From: Mariprofundus sp. KV
GTDB taxonomy: Bacteria > Pseudomonadota > Zetaproteobacteria > Mariprofundales > Mariprofundaceae
Assembly: GCF_013387475.1 (NCBI RefSeq)
Contig: NZ_VWNB01000002.1
Location: 124,001-188,000, forward strand
Reading direction: 5' to 3'
Length of the DNA: 64,000 nucleotides
In this document: piece after piece, positions 23,284 to 31,711 of the stretch
Position numbering within the stretch: position 1 is the stretch's first letter
How the letters are laid out: the number at the start of each line of letters is the position of its first letter
The notes under the pieces: generated by a model
What the model was told of the DNA's origin: nothing
Database searches by the model: none
Seen by the model: the letters and a program-made list of their open reading frames with translations, nothing else
Made by a program: the position numbers and the translations under genes

Positions 23284-23673
23284 GTGGAAAACACATCGGA
23301 ACTGAAACTGGATGTGCGGTTACAGGCTATTCTCGAGGAGACTCGCCAGATGTACAACCTGCACTCTCTTCTGCTTGCCGATCAGAACGGCCTGCCAATT
23401 AGCCATGCCGGAAAAATTGCCCATGCAGGCATGGCGGCTATTGCACCGGAGTTGATCAGGGTTGGCGATCATGCTGTTCGTCTCGGGGAATACAACAGCA
23501 TCACATGTGTGGCGCTTGTGCTTGAAGACAGCCATCTGATGGTAATCAAGGATATCGAGATCAACAACAGCCCGTTTGTACTGGTGATGGACACAGCAAC
23601 CGTCCCCAGAGGTATTCGCAAAGTAATCAAAGAGTTGAGAGACCGCTTAGCCTTTGCCATGCATATGGAGTAG
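23284..23673 (+). CDS. Roadblock/LC7-domain protein 4
   Basis: The 129-residue protein carries a complete Roadblock domain: LEETRQMYNLHSLLLADQNGLPISHAG, then LVLEDSHLMVIKDIEINNSPFVLVMD. GTG 23284 is supported by a strong GGAGGG ribosome site. The leader GGGGTATAG immediately before the start is shared with Roadblock gene 1. It is the first gene of a second plus-strand run that continues with the ODP-like gene. Confidence 0.85.
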   Translation: MENTSELKLDVRLQAILEETRQMYNLHSLLLADQNGLPISHAGKIAHAGMAAIAPELIRVGDHAVRLGEYNSITCVALVLEDSHLMVIKDIEINNSPFVLVMDTATVPRGIRKVIKELRDRLAFAMHME

Positions 23674-23722
23674 GACAATCTCACGCTAACATAAGGATAT
23701 AACTAAAATACGGAGGAACCGA

Positions 23723-24472
23723 ATGGCTGATATATTATTCGAAAATGAAGAGCACAGATGTGTCTTTTTCGAGGACTTCACTGAGGGCGAGATGGTATCG
23801 TCCAATCAGCATCTGATAATCCACAAAGGTAAAGGCATGCTGCTTGATCCCGGTGGTCACAAGGTTTATTCAAAAATCTTCTCTGCCATGCCTGAGCATC
23901 TGCCACCATCGATGCTGAAATACCTTTTTCTCTCCCATCAGGATCCCGACATCGTCGCATCCGTTAACGGCTGGCTGATGATCACCGATGCTGATGCCTA
24001 CATGTCAGCGATCTGGCGTCGTTTTGTCGCCCACTTCGGTGTTGATGGCAGCGTCATGGATCGTATGAAAGAGATACCCGATCAGGGCATGAAACTTGAT
24101 CTGGAAGGGTGCGAGCTGATGATCCTGCCCGCTCACTTCCTGCACTCATCGGGAAATTTCCATGTTTACGACCCGGTATCAAAAATCCTCTACTCCGGCG
24201 ACCTGGGCGCAGCCATTGTCGACTACCGTTTTGTTGAAGATTTCAATACCCATGTAAGCCATATGGAGGGCTTCCATAAACGTTATATGCCTACCAGTAC
24301 CGCATGCAAAGCGTGGGCAGCCATGGTTCGCGACCTGGACATTGAGATTATTGCACCACAGCACGGTGCCATGTTTGTAGGCAAAGAGCTCTGCAATCAG
24401 TTTATCGACTGGATTGACGGCCTTGAAGTGGGTGCTGAGACCATGAAAGATATCTACAAATTACCTGCGTAA
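23723..24472 (+). CDS. ODP-type metallo-beta-lactamase-fold protein
   Basis: The 249-residue protein has an MBL-fold diiron site: SHQDPDI (H72, D74, D76, with Gln in place of the usual Glu), H138 or H141, D160 in SGDLGAA, and H214 in PQHGAM. This pattern matches the oxygen-binding diiron (ODP) proteins, which resemble the MBL half of flavodiiron proteins but lack the flavin domain and can act as O2 sensors. It lies between two Roadblock genes. An O2-sensing role is inferred from family and context, not shown. Confidence 0.8.
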   Translation: MADILFENEEHRCVFFEDFTEGEMVSSNQHLIIHKGKGMLLDPGGHKVYSKIFSAMPEHLPPSMLKYLFLSHQDPDIVASVNGWLMITDADAYMSAIWRRFVAHFGVDGSVMDRMKEIPDQGMKLDLEGCELMILPAHFLHSSGNFHVYDPVSKILYSGDLGAAIVDYRFVEDFNTHVSHMEGFHKRYMPTSTACKAWAAMVRDLDIEIIAPQHGAMFVGKELCNQFIDWIDGLEVGAETMKDIYKLPA

Positions 24473-24506
24473 ACCCATAACTATAAATTATTGAGAGGAG
24501 AGAGAG

Positions 24507-24872
24507 ATGGCAACAAAACAGGATAGAATCAACAGCGTTCTTGATGAACTGAAAATGGCCACATCGGATATTCAGGGTGCAGGTGTACTCAGTCCGGATG
24601 GCATGATGATTGCGGATAAACTTGGTGGTACTCAGGGCGATGCAGCTGCCGCCATGGGTGCAGCCCTTGCCAGCCTTGCCAAACGCGTAACCGACACACT
24701 CAAGGTTGGCGACTTTCAGGAGGTCAACATTCGCGGCTCCAATGCAGGCATTCTGCTGTTCGATATTGAACATCGTGCATCACTGATTGTGACTGTGACA
24801 CAGGGAGCAAACCTTGGCCTGGTCTTCCTTGAAGCAAGACAGGCACAGCGCCAGCTGGGAGATATTCTCTAA
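24507..24872 (+). CDS. Roadblock/LC7-domain protein 5
   Basis: The 121-residue protein has a Roadblock domain: LDELKMATSDIQGAGVLSPDGMMIADKLGG, then ILLFDIEHRASLIVTVTQGANLGLVFLEARQA. ATG 24507 follows GAGGAGAG. It is 34 bp after the ODP-like gene and is followed by a strong terminator, so it closes the 23284-24872 run. Of the Roadblock set here it looks most like MglB-type proteins, but this is a judgement by eye. Confidence 0.85.
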   Translation: MATKQDRINSVLDELKMATSDIQGAGVLSPDGMMIADKLGGTQGDAAAAMGAALASLAKRVTDTLKVGDFQEVNIRGSNAGILLFDIEHRASLIVTVTQGANLGLVFLEARQAQRQLGDIL

Positions 24873-24881
24873 CAACTCATC

Positions 24882-24909
24882 AGAGCCCCCGTTTCGGGGG
24901 CTCTTTTTT
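24882..24909 (+). terminator. Intrinsic terminator after Roadblock gene 5
   Basis: Perfect 10-bp GC-rich stem AGAGCCCCCG / CGGGGGCTCT with a TTT loop, followed by TTTTT. Confidence 0.95.
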
Positions 24910-25056
24910 ATCTCAACTGATCATCGAGCCTCTACTGCAACCCGAAACTATGGTGAAAGTTGTGCGCGCTTACTGACCATCAATTTAACTTTCCGTTTGC
25001 GGCAGGCGGATCAGTCTGTATATTTCAAAAATTATCAGCCTGAAGAGGATACAATA

Positions 25057-25692
25057 ATGAATTCACTCGTTTACCTCCGCCGTATGATAGTCAGCCAAAA
25101 GCCAGCCAGGGTTGATTATACGGTCGGATCAACCACGAAAAGCATCTATTATGAGCGCGCCGGTTTTGAGGGCACCCATGATGAAGTATCCAGGAAACTC
25201 AGAGAGATTTTTGAATCCCGCTCAGTTGAGGTCATCACCAGCAGCGACTTTAACCCCATGAGCAACAAACGCGTATTTGCCCCGCAGGCAATCGCCTCAG
25301 CTCTGGCCGGTTATACATTTAATGCAGAGATGCGCGCCTCCCTGCTCAGTTTTGCCATGCGCCTGCCACCACTGATTGTTCGGCTCTACCCTATGCAGCG
25401 CTACGCCTTTCAGGATAACTCCACCTATATGAAGATGCATATGATGTATCAGCATAATGGTTCACTCCGAATGCAGAGCTTTATCTCTCAGGCTGAAAAC
25501 ACACGCGATGAGATGGTTCGTCTGCGGGTGTTGATGGCGACCTATATTCTCGGTCTGATCGCACCGCTTAACTCAACAGGAGGCAACAGCCACACTGCAA
25601 CCAGAGAGATGCGTGCCCATAATCCTGATGCCAGACGCGGCAAAAAAGTCTCTATTTTAAGCCGAATCATCAACAGAATCAGGGGTCTATAA
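25057..25692 (+). CDS. Unknown protein paired with the MglA-like GTPase
   Basis: I do not recognise this 211-residue protein. ATG 25057 is chosen because GAGGA lies seven bases upstream and a longer frame would run back through the terminator. It has no signal peptide or clear membrane helix. The N-terminal part is mixed alpha/beta (VDYTVGSTTKSIYYERAGF), the middle is rich in Met, and the last 30 residues are strongly basic (RRGKKVSILSRIINRIRGL). Its stop overlaps the GTPase start (TAATG), so the two are tightly coupled. It may be an effector or regulator of that GTPase. Confidence 0.7.
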   Translation: MNSLVYLRRMIVSQKPARVDYTVGSTTKSIYYERAGFEGTHDEVSRKLREIFESRSVEVITSSDFNPMSNKRVFAPQAIASALAGYTFNAEMRASLLSFAMRLPPLIVRLYPMQRYAFQDNSTYMKMHMMYQHNGSLRMQSFISQAENTRDEMVRLRVLMATYILGLIAPLNSTGGNSHTATREMRAHNPDARRGKKVSILSRIINRIRGL

Positions 25693-26276
25693 TGGAAGAA
25701 AAACAGGTTGTAAAACTTGTCATCACCGGCCCGGTCAATGCCGGCAAAACCACGATGGTTCAGAACCTCAGTGACTCGCAAATCGCAGCCACCGATGTTG
25801 CCCCCTCCGATCAGGTTGCTCAGCTCAAAAGCATGACCACAGTCGGACTGGACTTCGGCATTCTTAAAATCGATGAACACCTTGAACTGCACCTGTTCGG
25901 CACACCGGGTCAGTCACGGTTCAACTTCATGTGGAACATCCTCTCCAAGGGCGCCATCGGTGCGATTTTCCTTGTCGACAGTACCAGTGAAGAGTCACTG
26001 ATCGAGATGAGAAAGATGTATGACTACTATGAAGAGCATGTCGGTCTTCCGGTACTTGTTGGTGCAACCAAGCAGGATCTGCCCGGTGCCAAGGATGTCG
26101 ATGAGATCGCAGCCATCCTGAATCTTGGCGATGTCATGGTAGTACCCGTTGATGCCCGTGAGAAAGAGGGCAGCAAAATGCTCGCCCTCACCCTGCTTGG
26201 CAATGCGCTGGTACAGGCCAGCGCTGAAGCTGGAGAAGATGACTTTGATGATGGCGATTATGATGATCTCTTTTAG
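25692..26276 (+). CDS. MglA-like small GTPase
   Basis: The 194-residue protein is a Ras-like GTPase of the bacterial MglA/Arf-like type. G1 is GPVNAGKT (13-20), the switch I Thr lies in TTVGLDFG (T49/T50), G3 is TPGQ (71-74, replacing DxxG as in MglA relatives), and G4 is TKQD (126-129). The C-terminal ~25 residues are a strongly acidic tail (DDFDDGDYDDLF). MglA homologues control cell polarity and motility, with Roadblock partners as regulators. The six Roadblock genes nearby make such regulation likely. It lies 15 bp before mltD. Confidence 0.87.
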   Translation: MEEKQVVKLVITGPVNAGKTTMVQNLSDSQIAATDVAPSDQVAQLKSMTTVGLDFGILKIDEHLELHLFGTPGQSRFNFMWNILSKGAIGAIFLVDSTSEESLIEMRKMYDYYEEHVGLPVLVGATKQDLPGAKDVDEIAAILNLGDVMVVPVDAREKEGSKMLALTLLGNALVQASAEAGEDDFDDGDYDDLF

Positions 26277-26321
26277 CCTCCATGCCAGCTGGTGATTGCC
26301 GCTATTTTCGCTAAACAGTTC

Positions 26322-27659
26322 ATGCACAGCAGGTGTAAACAGAGGGTTCTCTTTCACTGCCTTGTCATCACGGCGGGTGCACTACTGTTCTCAGCTCCCT
26401 CCTCTGCCGAGGAGCAGCTGCAAAGCGCTGATCCTGACCCGAGGCTGGTGAACTACCATGGCAGTCGCCTGCAGCACGCCGCTAACACGGCATCTCACCA
26501 GCTTAAACTCTCGCACACACTGGTGGAGCCACAACACCGTAAAGCGGAACCGCTGCTGGCAGGCATCAATGAAAGCGACATTATCACGGTAAAAGAGATC
26601 GCCAGAAAACGTTTCAGCAAACGCTGGGATCTGGTTTCAGAGCGATCCCGTTTTGTTCGCCATCGTCTTGTTGGCAATCTTGAAAAAATATCTGCCCCGC
26701 TCTCTCTGCAGGTTATCCCGGTGGTGGAGTCGACCTACAGCCCCTATGCCCTATCCCATGCCGGTGCCGCAGGCCTCTGGCAACTGATGCCCGGCACAGC
26801 CAAAGTTCTTGGCATTCAGCCGGATAAAAAGATTGATGGCAGACGTGACATCGAAAGGTCGACACAGGCTGCAGCTACCTATCTTATGCAACAGCATGAT
26901 CGCTTCGACAACTGGCCACTGGCTATTGCCGCCTACAATCTCGGCCCCTATGCCGTTTCAAAACGCCTGAAAAATTCACCCTGGGATATGGCCGATGGTC
27001 TGGATGCCATGCCAGTACCGCTTGAGACCAGAAATTATGTTAAACACATTATCGGTCTTGTTGCCCTCCTTGATGAGGGTACTCTTCAATTCCCCTCTCC
27101 TATCAAAACCCGGACAGTTCAGCTGAACCCGCCAGTCGATATCCAGCTGCTCGCTCAGCTCAGCGGCATGGAGAAGGATGAAATTTTCCTGTTTAATCCC
27201 TCACTGAATCAGGCGCAGTATCTGACCCGGCCTGTGACCATCCACGTGCCTGAAGCTGCGCATCCCAGGGTAGAGGAAAATATTATCCACTCAGGCCCGA
27301 AATTTGTTTCAGTCACGGTCAGAGAAGGCAACTCGATGTGGAGTATTGCCAGAGCCAATGGCACCGATGTAAAGACAGTGAAGCAGCTTAATCCCGGCAT
27401 CAGCAATGTGCTACGAATTGGCCAGAAATTGAAGGTGCCTGCCAATCAGCTGGCCAAGGCAAGTGCCAACATCAATCCCCTGCTACCATCGAAAAATCGG
27501 GTTCGCTACAAGGTTCGTTCTGGTGATTCACTATGGAGGATCGCCAACCGCTTTGGCACTACAGTCAAAGCGCTATCCAGGGTGAACAGTCTTTCGAAAA
27601 AATCAGTTATTCGTGCCGGTGATATTTTATGGGTTCTGGCCCGCGTTCGTCCAAGCTGA
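26322..27659 (+). CDS. mltD: Lytic murein transglycosylase D-type with LysM domains
   Basis: Periplasmic or anchored enzyme that cleaves the MurNAc-GlcNAc bond of peptidoglycan. The catalytic Glu lies in VIPVVESTYSPYALSHAGAAGLWQLMPGT, with AAYNLGPYAV later in the SLT domain. Two LysM modules follow at the C-terminus (VREGNSMWSIARANGTDVKTV and VRSGDSLWRIANRFGTT). ATG 26322 gives a good signal peptide ending at SAPSSA; a GTG at 26292 is an alternative start. It lies just after the GTPase and overlaps the next gene by 31 bp. Confidence 0.92.
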   Translation: MHSRCKQRVLFHCLVITAGALLFSAPSSAEEQLQSADPDPRLVNYHGSRLQHAANTASHQLKLSHTLVEPQHRKAEPLLAGINESDIITVKEIARKRFSKRWDLVSERSRFVRHRLVGNLEKISAPLSLQVIPVVESTYSPYALSHAGAAGLWQLMPGTAKVLGIQPDKKIDGRRDIERSTQAAATYLMQQHDRFDNWPLAIAAYNLGPYAVSKRLKNSPWDMADGLDAMPVPLETRNYVKHIIGLVALLDEGTLQFPSPIKTRTVQLNPPVDIQLLAQLSGMEKDEIFLFNPSLNQAQYLTRPVTIHVPEAAHPRVEENIIHSGPKFVSVTVREGNSMWSIARANGTDVKTVKQLNPGISNVLRIGQKLKVPANQLAKASANINPLLPSKNRVRYKVRSGDSLWRIANRFGTTVKALSRVNSLSKKSVIRAGDILWVLARVRPS

Positions 27660-29317
27660 TCTCCATCAGAGCTCTACCTCTTGTCTGTCTGCTGCTGCTT
27701 ATCGGATGCAGCAACGCCAATGCGCCTGCAGAGACGCATGAGACGGCTGTTAACACTGCTTATGAAGATATCCCTGCCCGTGGTGACCGGCTGGTTGAAG
27801 CATCCATTGGTGATGCCACCAATCTGATTCCGATGATTGCCGGTGATGCATCGAGTCACGCTGTCGCAGGTCAGCTCTACCTCTCGCTGCTCAAGTATGA
27901 CAAAAATCTCGATCTGACCGGCCAGCTGGCAAAATCGTGGGAGATCTCAGCTGACAATCTGACCATCACCTTTCATCTGCGCCCGGATCTGCGCTGGAGT
28001 GATGGTAAACCTCTCACCTCAGCCGACTGTCTGTTCACCCTCAGACTGATGCAGGATGAGGGCACCCAGAGCGCTTATAAAGCTGATTACATCATCGTCA
28101 AACATGCGGAAGCACCCGACCCACTCACCTTTGTGGTGCATTATGATGAGCCGTTTTCACCGGCACTCTCCTCCTGGTCCTCTTTAGCCATCCTTCCTAA
28201 ACATGTGTTTGAAAAAGAGAATATCATGGACACACGTCTGTCGCGTGAACCCAAAGCGAGCATAGGCCCCTACAAGCTGACGCAGTGGCAATCCCAGCAA
28301 TCGATTCTGATGAGCGCCAATGAGGATTACTTTGATGGCCCTGTCTGGATTAAGGAGCGCCTTACCCGCATTATCCCGGATCGCGCCACCCAGTTCCTCG
28401 AGCTCTCAGCCGGCAGGCTCGATTCGGTCGGCTTGAGCCCGATGCAGTACTCACGCCTGTTTGAAACCCGTGATGAGTTGAAACGCAATTTTAATCGCTA
28501 TAAATATCTTGATTTCGTCTACACCTATCTCGGCTTCAATCTCAAACGTAAACCGTTTGATGATATTCTTGTTCGCAGCGCGATCGCTTATGCCATCGAC
28601 CGACAGGAGATTCTCGATGGTGTACAGCTTGGATTGGGTGAAACCATCGCCAGCCCCTACAAACCCGGCACCTTCTGGGTTAATGAGAAGCTTAAACCAC
28701 GCCCCTATGATCCAGAAAAAGCGAAAGCACTGCTAGCTCAGGCCGGCTGGAAGGATTCCGATGGTGACGGCATAGTCGACAAGGATGGCAAACCGCTCTC
28801 ATTCATCGTACTCACCAATAACGGCAACAAACAGCGTGCCGATGCCGCCACCATCATGCAGCAACGGCTGAAGAAGGTTGGCATTGAGATCAAGGTGCGG
28901 CTGGTTGAGTGGTCAGCTTTTATTCAGAACTTCATCAACAAACGAAACTTTGATGCGGTGATTCTCGGCTGGTCCCTCTCGCCTGATCCCGATCAGTACA
29001 CCATCTGGCACTCATCCCAGACCGGCCCGCGCCAATTCAATTTCCTCTCCTATAATAACGCCAATGTGGATGCGGCGCTGGATAACGCACGCAGAGTCTT
29101 TGATAGAGATGAACGCAAAGCGCAGTACGATCTTATGCAGGAGGAGATTCATCATGATGTGCCGATGGTATTCCTCTTTGCCCCCTACTCGCTGCCGGTG
29201 ATGCACAAACGCTTTCACGGCATCAAACCCGCCCCTGCCGGCATCGGCTACAATAGTGAACACTGGTATGTTCCGCAGGAACTGCAGAAGTACAGCGTCA
29301 CCTCTGTCGCTCCCTGA
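27629..29317 (+). CDS. Peptide-type ABC transporter substrate-binding lipoprotein
   Basis: The 562-residue lipoprotein (lipobox IGCS) belongs to the SBP_bac_5 (DppA/OppA) family: DNLTITFHLRPDLRWSDGKPLTSAD near residue 110, SIGPYKLTQW, and RSAIAYAIDRQEILDGV in the second lobe. It captures small peptides or other solutes in the periplasm. No cognate permease or ATPase gene is adjacent. It starts within mltD (ATG 27629, 31-bp overlap), so it is coupled to a transglycosylase and could take up muropeptides, which is speculative. The insertion DSDGDGIVDKDG is common in this subfamily. Confidence 0.9.
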   Translation: MGSGPRSSKLISIRALPLVCLLLLIGCSNANAPAETHETAVNTAYEDIPARGDRLVEASIGDATNLIPMIAGDASSHAVAGQLYLSLLKYDKNLDLTGQLAKSWEISADNLTITFHLRPDLRWSDGKPLTSADCLFTLRLMQDEGTQSAYKADYIIVKHAEAPDPLTFVVHYDEPFSPALSSWSSLAILPKHVFEKENIMDTRLSREPKASIGPYKLTQWQSQQSILMSANEDYFDGPVWIKERLTRIIPDRATQFLELSAGRLDSVGLSPMQYSRLFETRDELKRNFNRYKYLDFVYTYLGFNLKRKPFDDILVRSAIAYAIDRQEILDGVQLGLGETIASPYKPGTFWVNEKLKPRPYDPEKAKALLAQAGWKDSDGDGIVDKDGKPLSFIVLTNNGNKQRADAATIMQQRLKKVGIEIKVRLVEWSAFIQNFINKRNFDAVILGWSLSPDPDQYTIWHSSQTGPRQFNFLSYNNANVDAALDNARRVFDRDERKAQYDLMQEEIHHDVPMVFLFAPYSLPVMHKRFHGIKPAPAGIGYNSEHWYVPQELQKYSVTSVAP

Positions 29318-29407
29318 TCCGGGCTTCAGCAGCCACAGATTTGTGACCGGGATCGTAGTTTAAATATCAATAGCGAACTAACCTCCAATACACGGAGGCG
29401 CATGAAG

Positions 29408-29932
29408 ATGAGCGAATATCGCAGGCTCTCATTAACAGGCAGTAACAGCTTTCATTTTCAAGATGAAGGGTTTGATCTTGAGCTCTGTTATCACCCGCTC
29501 TCAGGTAGAGAGACAGTCACATTCAATACCGTGAAAATTTCCGAAGAGCGCATTGCCAGCATTGGCTTTAGCTACAATCTTGATTTCAATGGCAACAGAT
29601 ATTCGCTGATTCACGACCGCCCCGAAGACCGTAGCTGCAACTACTATTTCCAACTCAGCAGGAACAGCGAACCGATTCAGCGTTACGAGATCGTACCAAC
29701 ACGCAAAACAGCGCCAGCCTTCTACCTTGTAGCACTCTGTGCGGTGATTGCTTTGCCGGTGGCCGCAGGTGAGCTCTCCGAGCAATTTATGGGCATCTCA
29801 GCCCTGGAGTGGAGCGCAGGCGTAAAACTTGCCGTCATTGCCACAGCAGCCCTCAGCGCCATCGCCATTCACCTGGCCCTGTACGGCCGCCTGCTCATCA
29901 AAAACCTCACAGGCCCCGACCTAAAGGGCTAG
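29408..29932 (+). CDS. Unknown membrane protein
   Basis: I do not recognise this ~174-residue protein. The N-terminal ~110 residues look like a beta-rich soluble domain, and two transmembrane segments follow (AFYLVALCAVIALPVAAG and LAVIATAALSAIAIHLALYG). No cleavable signal peptide is evident. ATG 29408 is preferred because GGAGG lies nine bases upstream; ATG 29402 would be only three bases away. It stands alone between the substrate-binding protein and a hairpin block. Confidence 0.6.
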   Translation: MSEYRRLSLTGSNSFHFQDEGFDLELCYHPLSGRETVTFNTVKISEERIASIGFSYNLDFNGNRYSLIHDRPEDRSCNYYFQLSRNSEPIQRYEIVPTRKTAPAFYLVALCAVIALPVAAGELSEQFMGISALEWSAGVKLAVIATAALSAIAIHLALYGRLLIKNLTGPDLKG

Positions 29933-29958
29933 AGACCTTCACCTAAAATTATGCATGC

Positions 29959-30083
29959 GATCGTACTCGATCATCATATGCTTTACTGAAACGGCTGTAT
30001 GCCCCCCAAATGGGGGACAAAATGGCAGGATTGTCATTTTGCACGCACTAGCGCCCAAAGGGTGCCATACAGGATGTATGGCA
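29959..30083. repeat. Block of four consecutive inverted repeats before Roadblock gene 6
   Basis: Stems: 29959-29963/29968-29972 (5 bp), 30003-30008/30011-30016 (CCCCCA/TGGGGG), 30018-30027/30032-30041 (10 bp with one mismatch), and 30063-30070/30076-30083 (TGCCATAC/GTATGGCA, perfect). No T-tract follows. It is the same style of hairpin string as after metH. Confidence 0.7.
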
Positions 30084-30231
30084 TGACAAGTCCACAGGTA
30101 TTGATGCGCTTGGTGCGGCAAATATGAGCGCACAGAAAAATGAGGCGCTTGAACTTATGGGCAGGAATAGTGATACTGCTTCCTCTTGTGGCTGACACAG
30201 GAAAATATGATGCAGGTTGGAGGGATGGCTT

Positions 30232-30588
30232 ATCTCTATTCAACAGGAACTTGAACAGATTCGGCAGGAGCATGATCTCTCCTGTGTTATCGTTATTGAT
30301 GGTGAAGGCGCTCTGATCGCTCAGGTTGGCGATCACCCTGAAGGGGAAGAGTTTGCGCTCTACTCACCTATGGTGATGGAGACCATCCGCACCATGTCAC
30401 AGGTTGGTGGCTTTGGTGAGCCGATCTGCAACGGAGTCATTCTCAAAAAAGGAAGAATCCTCATCACCCATCAGGATGTTGTGAAGGGTGAAGTGATCTA
30501 CTCCTCACTGCTGTGTCAGAAAAAGGTGCCAGCCGGTCTTCTGGAACTGCTCAACAAGATCACCAAACTGGTAGAAAAAGCGATCTGA
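30232..30588 (+). CDS. Roadblock/LC7-domain protein 6 (AUC start proposed)
   Basis: Paralogue of Roadblock protein 1, matching in QELEQIRQEHDLSCVIVIDGEGALIAQVGD...EEFALYSPMVMETI and RILITHQD. GGAGGG at 30219-30224 is an excellent ribosome site; the in-frame codon at Shine-Dalgarno distance is ATC 30232 (CTT just before it). The only canonical codon is TTG 30217, which lies before and inside the Shine-Dalgarno region. I therefore propose an AUC start, homologous in position to that of Roadblock gene 1. It is separated from the main cluster by mltD, the substrate-binding gene and the unknown membrane protein gene. Confidence 0.72.
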   Translation: MSIQQELEQIRQEHDLSCVIVIDGEGALIAQVGDHPEGEEFALYSPMVMETIRTMSQVGGFGEPICNGVILKKGRILITHQDVVKGEVIYSSLLCQKKVPAGLLELLNKITKLVEKAI

Positions 30589-30613
30589 CTCAGCCTGCCG
30601 GGCTGTTTACGCC

Positions 30614-31711
30614 CTATTTATCTGCCAGTGCAGCTCTGACACCTTTGTGAACAATCTTTCCGTCTCTGATATTAATACCGGGCTTTAACGAGGGATCTAG
30701 CTCCATCGCCATCTCAAGCCCCATATCAGCGATTCTCTGCACATAGGGCAGCGTGGCATGGGTAAGTGCCGCAGTGCTGCTCTGAGGGACCGCTGATGGC
30801 AGATTGGGCAGACAGCAGTGAATCACCCCCTCCTCCAGATAAACGGGCTCAGCAAAGCTTGTCGGACGACTGGTTTCACTCATGCCGCCCTGATCAATCG
30901 CCACATCTACAAACACACTGCCCTGTCTCATGCGAGCGATATCTGCGCGCCTGAGAAGCATCGGTGCATGCTTGCCCGGAATTAGTGCTGCACCGATAAG
31001 GATGTCACAAGCAGGCAGCAGTTGAAGCAGGTTGGCATGGGTATAGTGAACGACCCTGATATTCTCTTGCGTTCTCTTGTTAAGCGCATCGATACGCTGA
31101 GCATCAGCTTCAAGCAACATGACTTCAGCGCCCAGCCCGGCAAGTGCATCTGCAGCATTACTGCCAACATTGCCTGCCCCGAGAACAACCACATGTGCTG
31201 CAGCCTGACTGCCCATCGCTCCGGGAAGACGCCCGATGCCTGGAATGCATGTGCCGTTCTCCTTCTGCAGGTATTGCACCGCCAGTTGCGCAGCGACCCT
31301 GCCAGCCACCTGACTCATCGGTGACAACAGCGGCAGCCTTCCGGATGGCAGCTGCACTGTTTCATAACCAATTGCACACACGCCGGAACTCATTAGCGCT
31401 TTTGCCAGCGCCGGCACTGCAGCCAGATGCAGATAGGTAAAGAGCATCAAACCCGGCCTGAAATAGTGGTACTCTGAAGCCAGAGGCTCTTTCACCTTTA
31501 CAACCAGATCACAGGCCCATGCCCGGTCTGCAGAATCAACGATTTCCGCTCCTGCATCCAGGTAGGACTGATCCGCAAATGAGCTATCCAGACCGGCTGA
31601 GACCTCAACAAAGAGCTGATGGCCGCTAGCAACCAGTGCTCTCACCCCATCCGGTGTCATGGCCACACGATGCTCTCGGTTCTTTATCTCTTTAGGAACA
31701 CCAATACGCAT
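30614..31711 (-). CDS. ald: Alanine dehydrogenase
   Basis: NAD-dependent reversible deamination of L-alanine to pyruvate. The 365-residue sequence starts MRIGVPKEIKNREHRVAMTP, with KVKEP and YLHLA supplying the conserved active-site Lys and His, and GAGNVGSNAA as the NAD site. Length and motifs fit Ald closely. It stands alone, convergent with Roadblock gene 6. The same N-terminal region occurs in transhydrogenase PntA, but the length excludes that. Confidence 0.94.
   Translation of the reverse strand: MRIGVPKEIKNREHRVAMTPDGVRALVASGHQLFVEVSAGLDSSFADQSYLDAGAEIVDSADRAWACDLVVKVKEPLASEYHYFRPGLMLFTYLHLAAVPALAKALMSSGVCAIGYETVQLPSGRLPLLSPMSQVAGRVAAQLAVQYLQKENGTCIPGIGRLPGAMGSQAAAHVVVLGAGNVGSNAADALAGLGAEVMLLEADAQRIDALNKRTQENIRVVHYTHANLLQLLPACDILIGAALIPGKHAPMLLRRADIARMRQGSVFVDVAIDQGGMSETSRPTSFAEPVYLEEGVIHCCLPNLPSAVPQSSTAALTHATLPYVQRIADMGLEMAMELDPSLKPGINIRDGKIVHKGVRAALADK

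Noticed and set aside
24814-25056. N-terminal extension of the unknown gene at 25057
   Set aside because: It would begin inside Roadblock gene 5 and run through a strong terminator; ATG 25057 has its own ribosome site.
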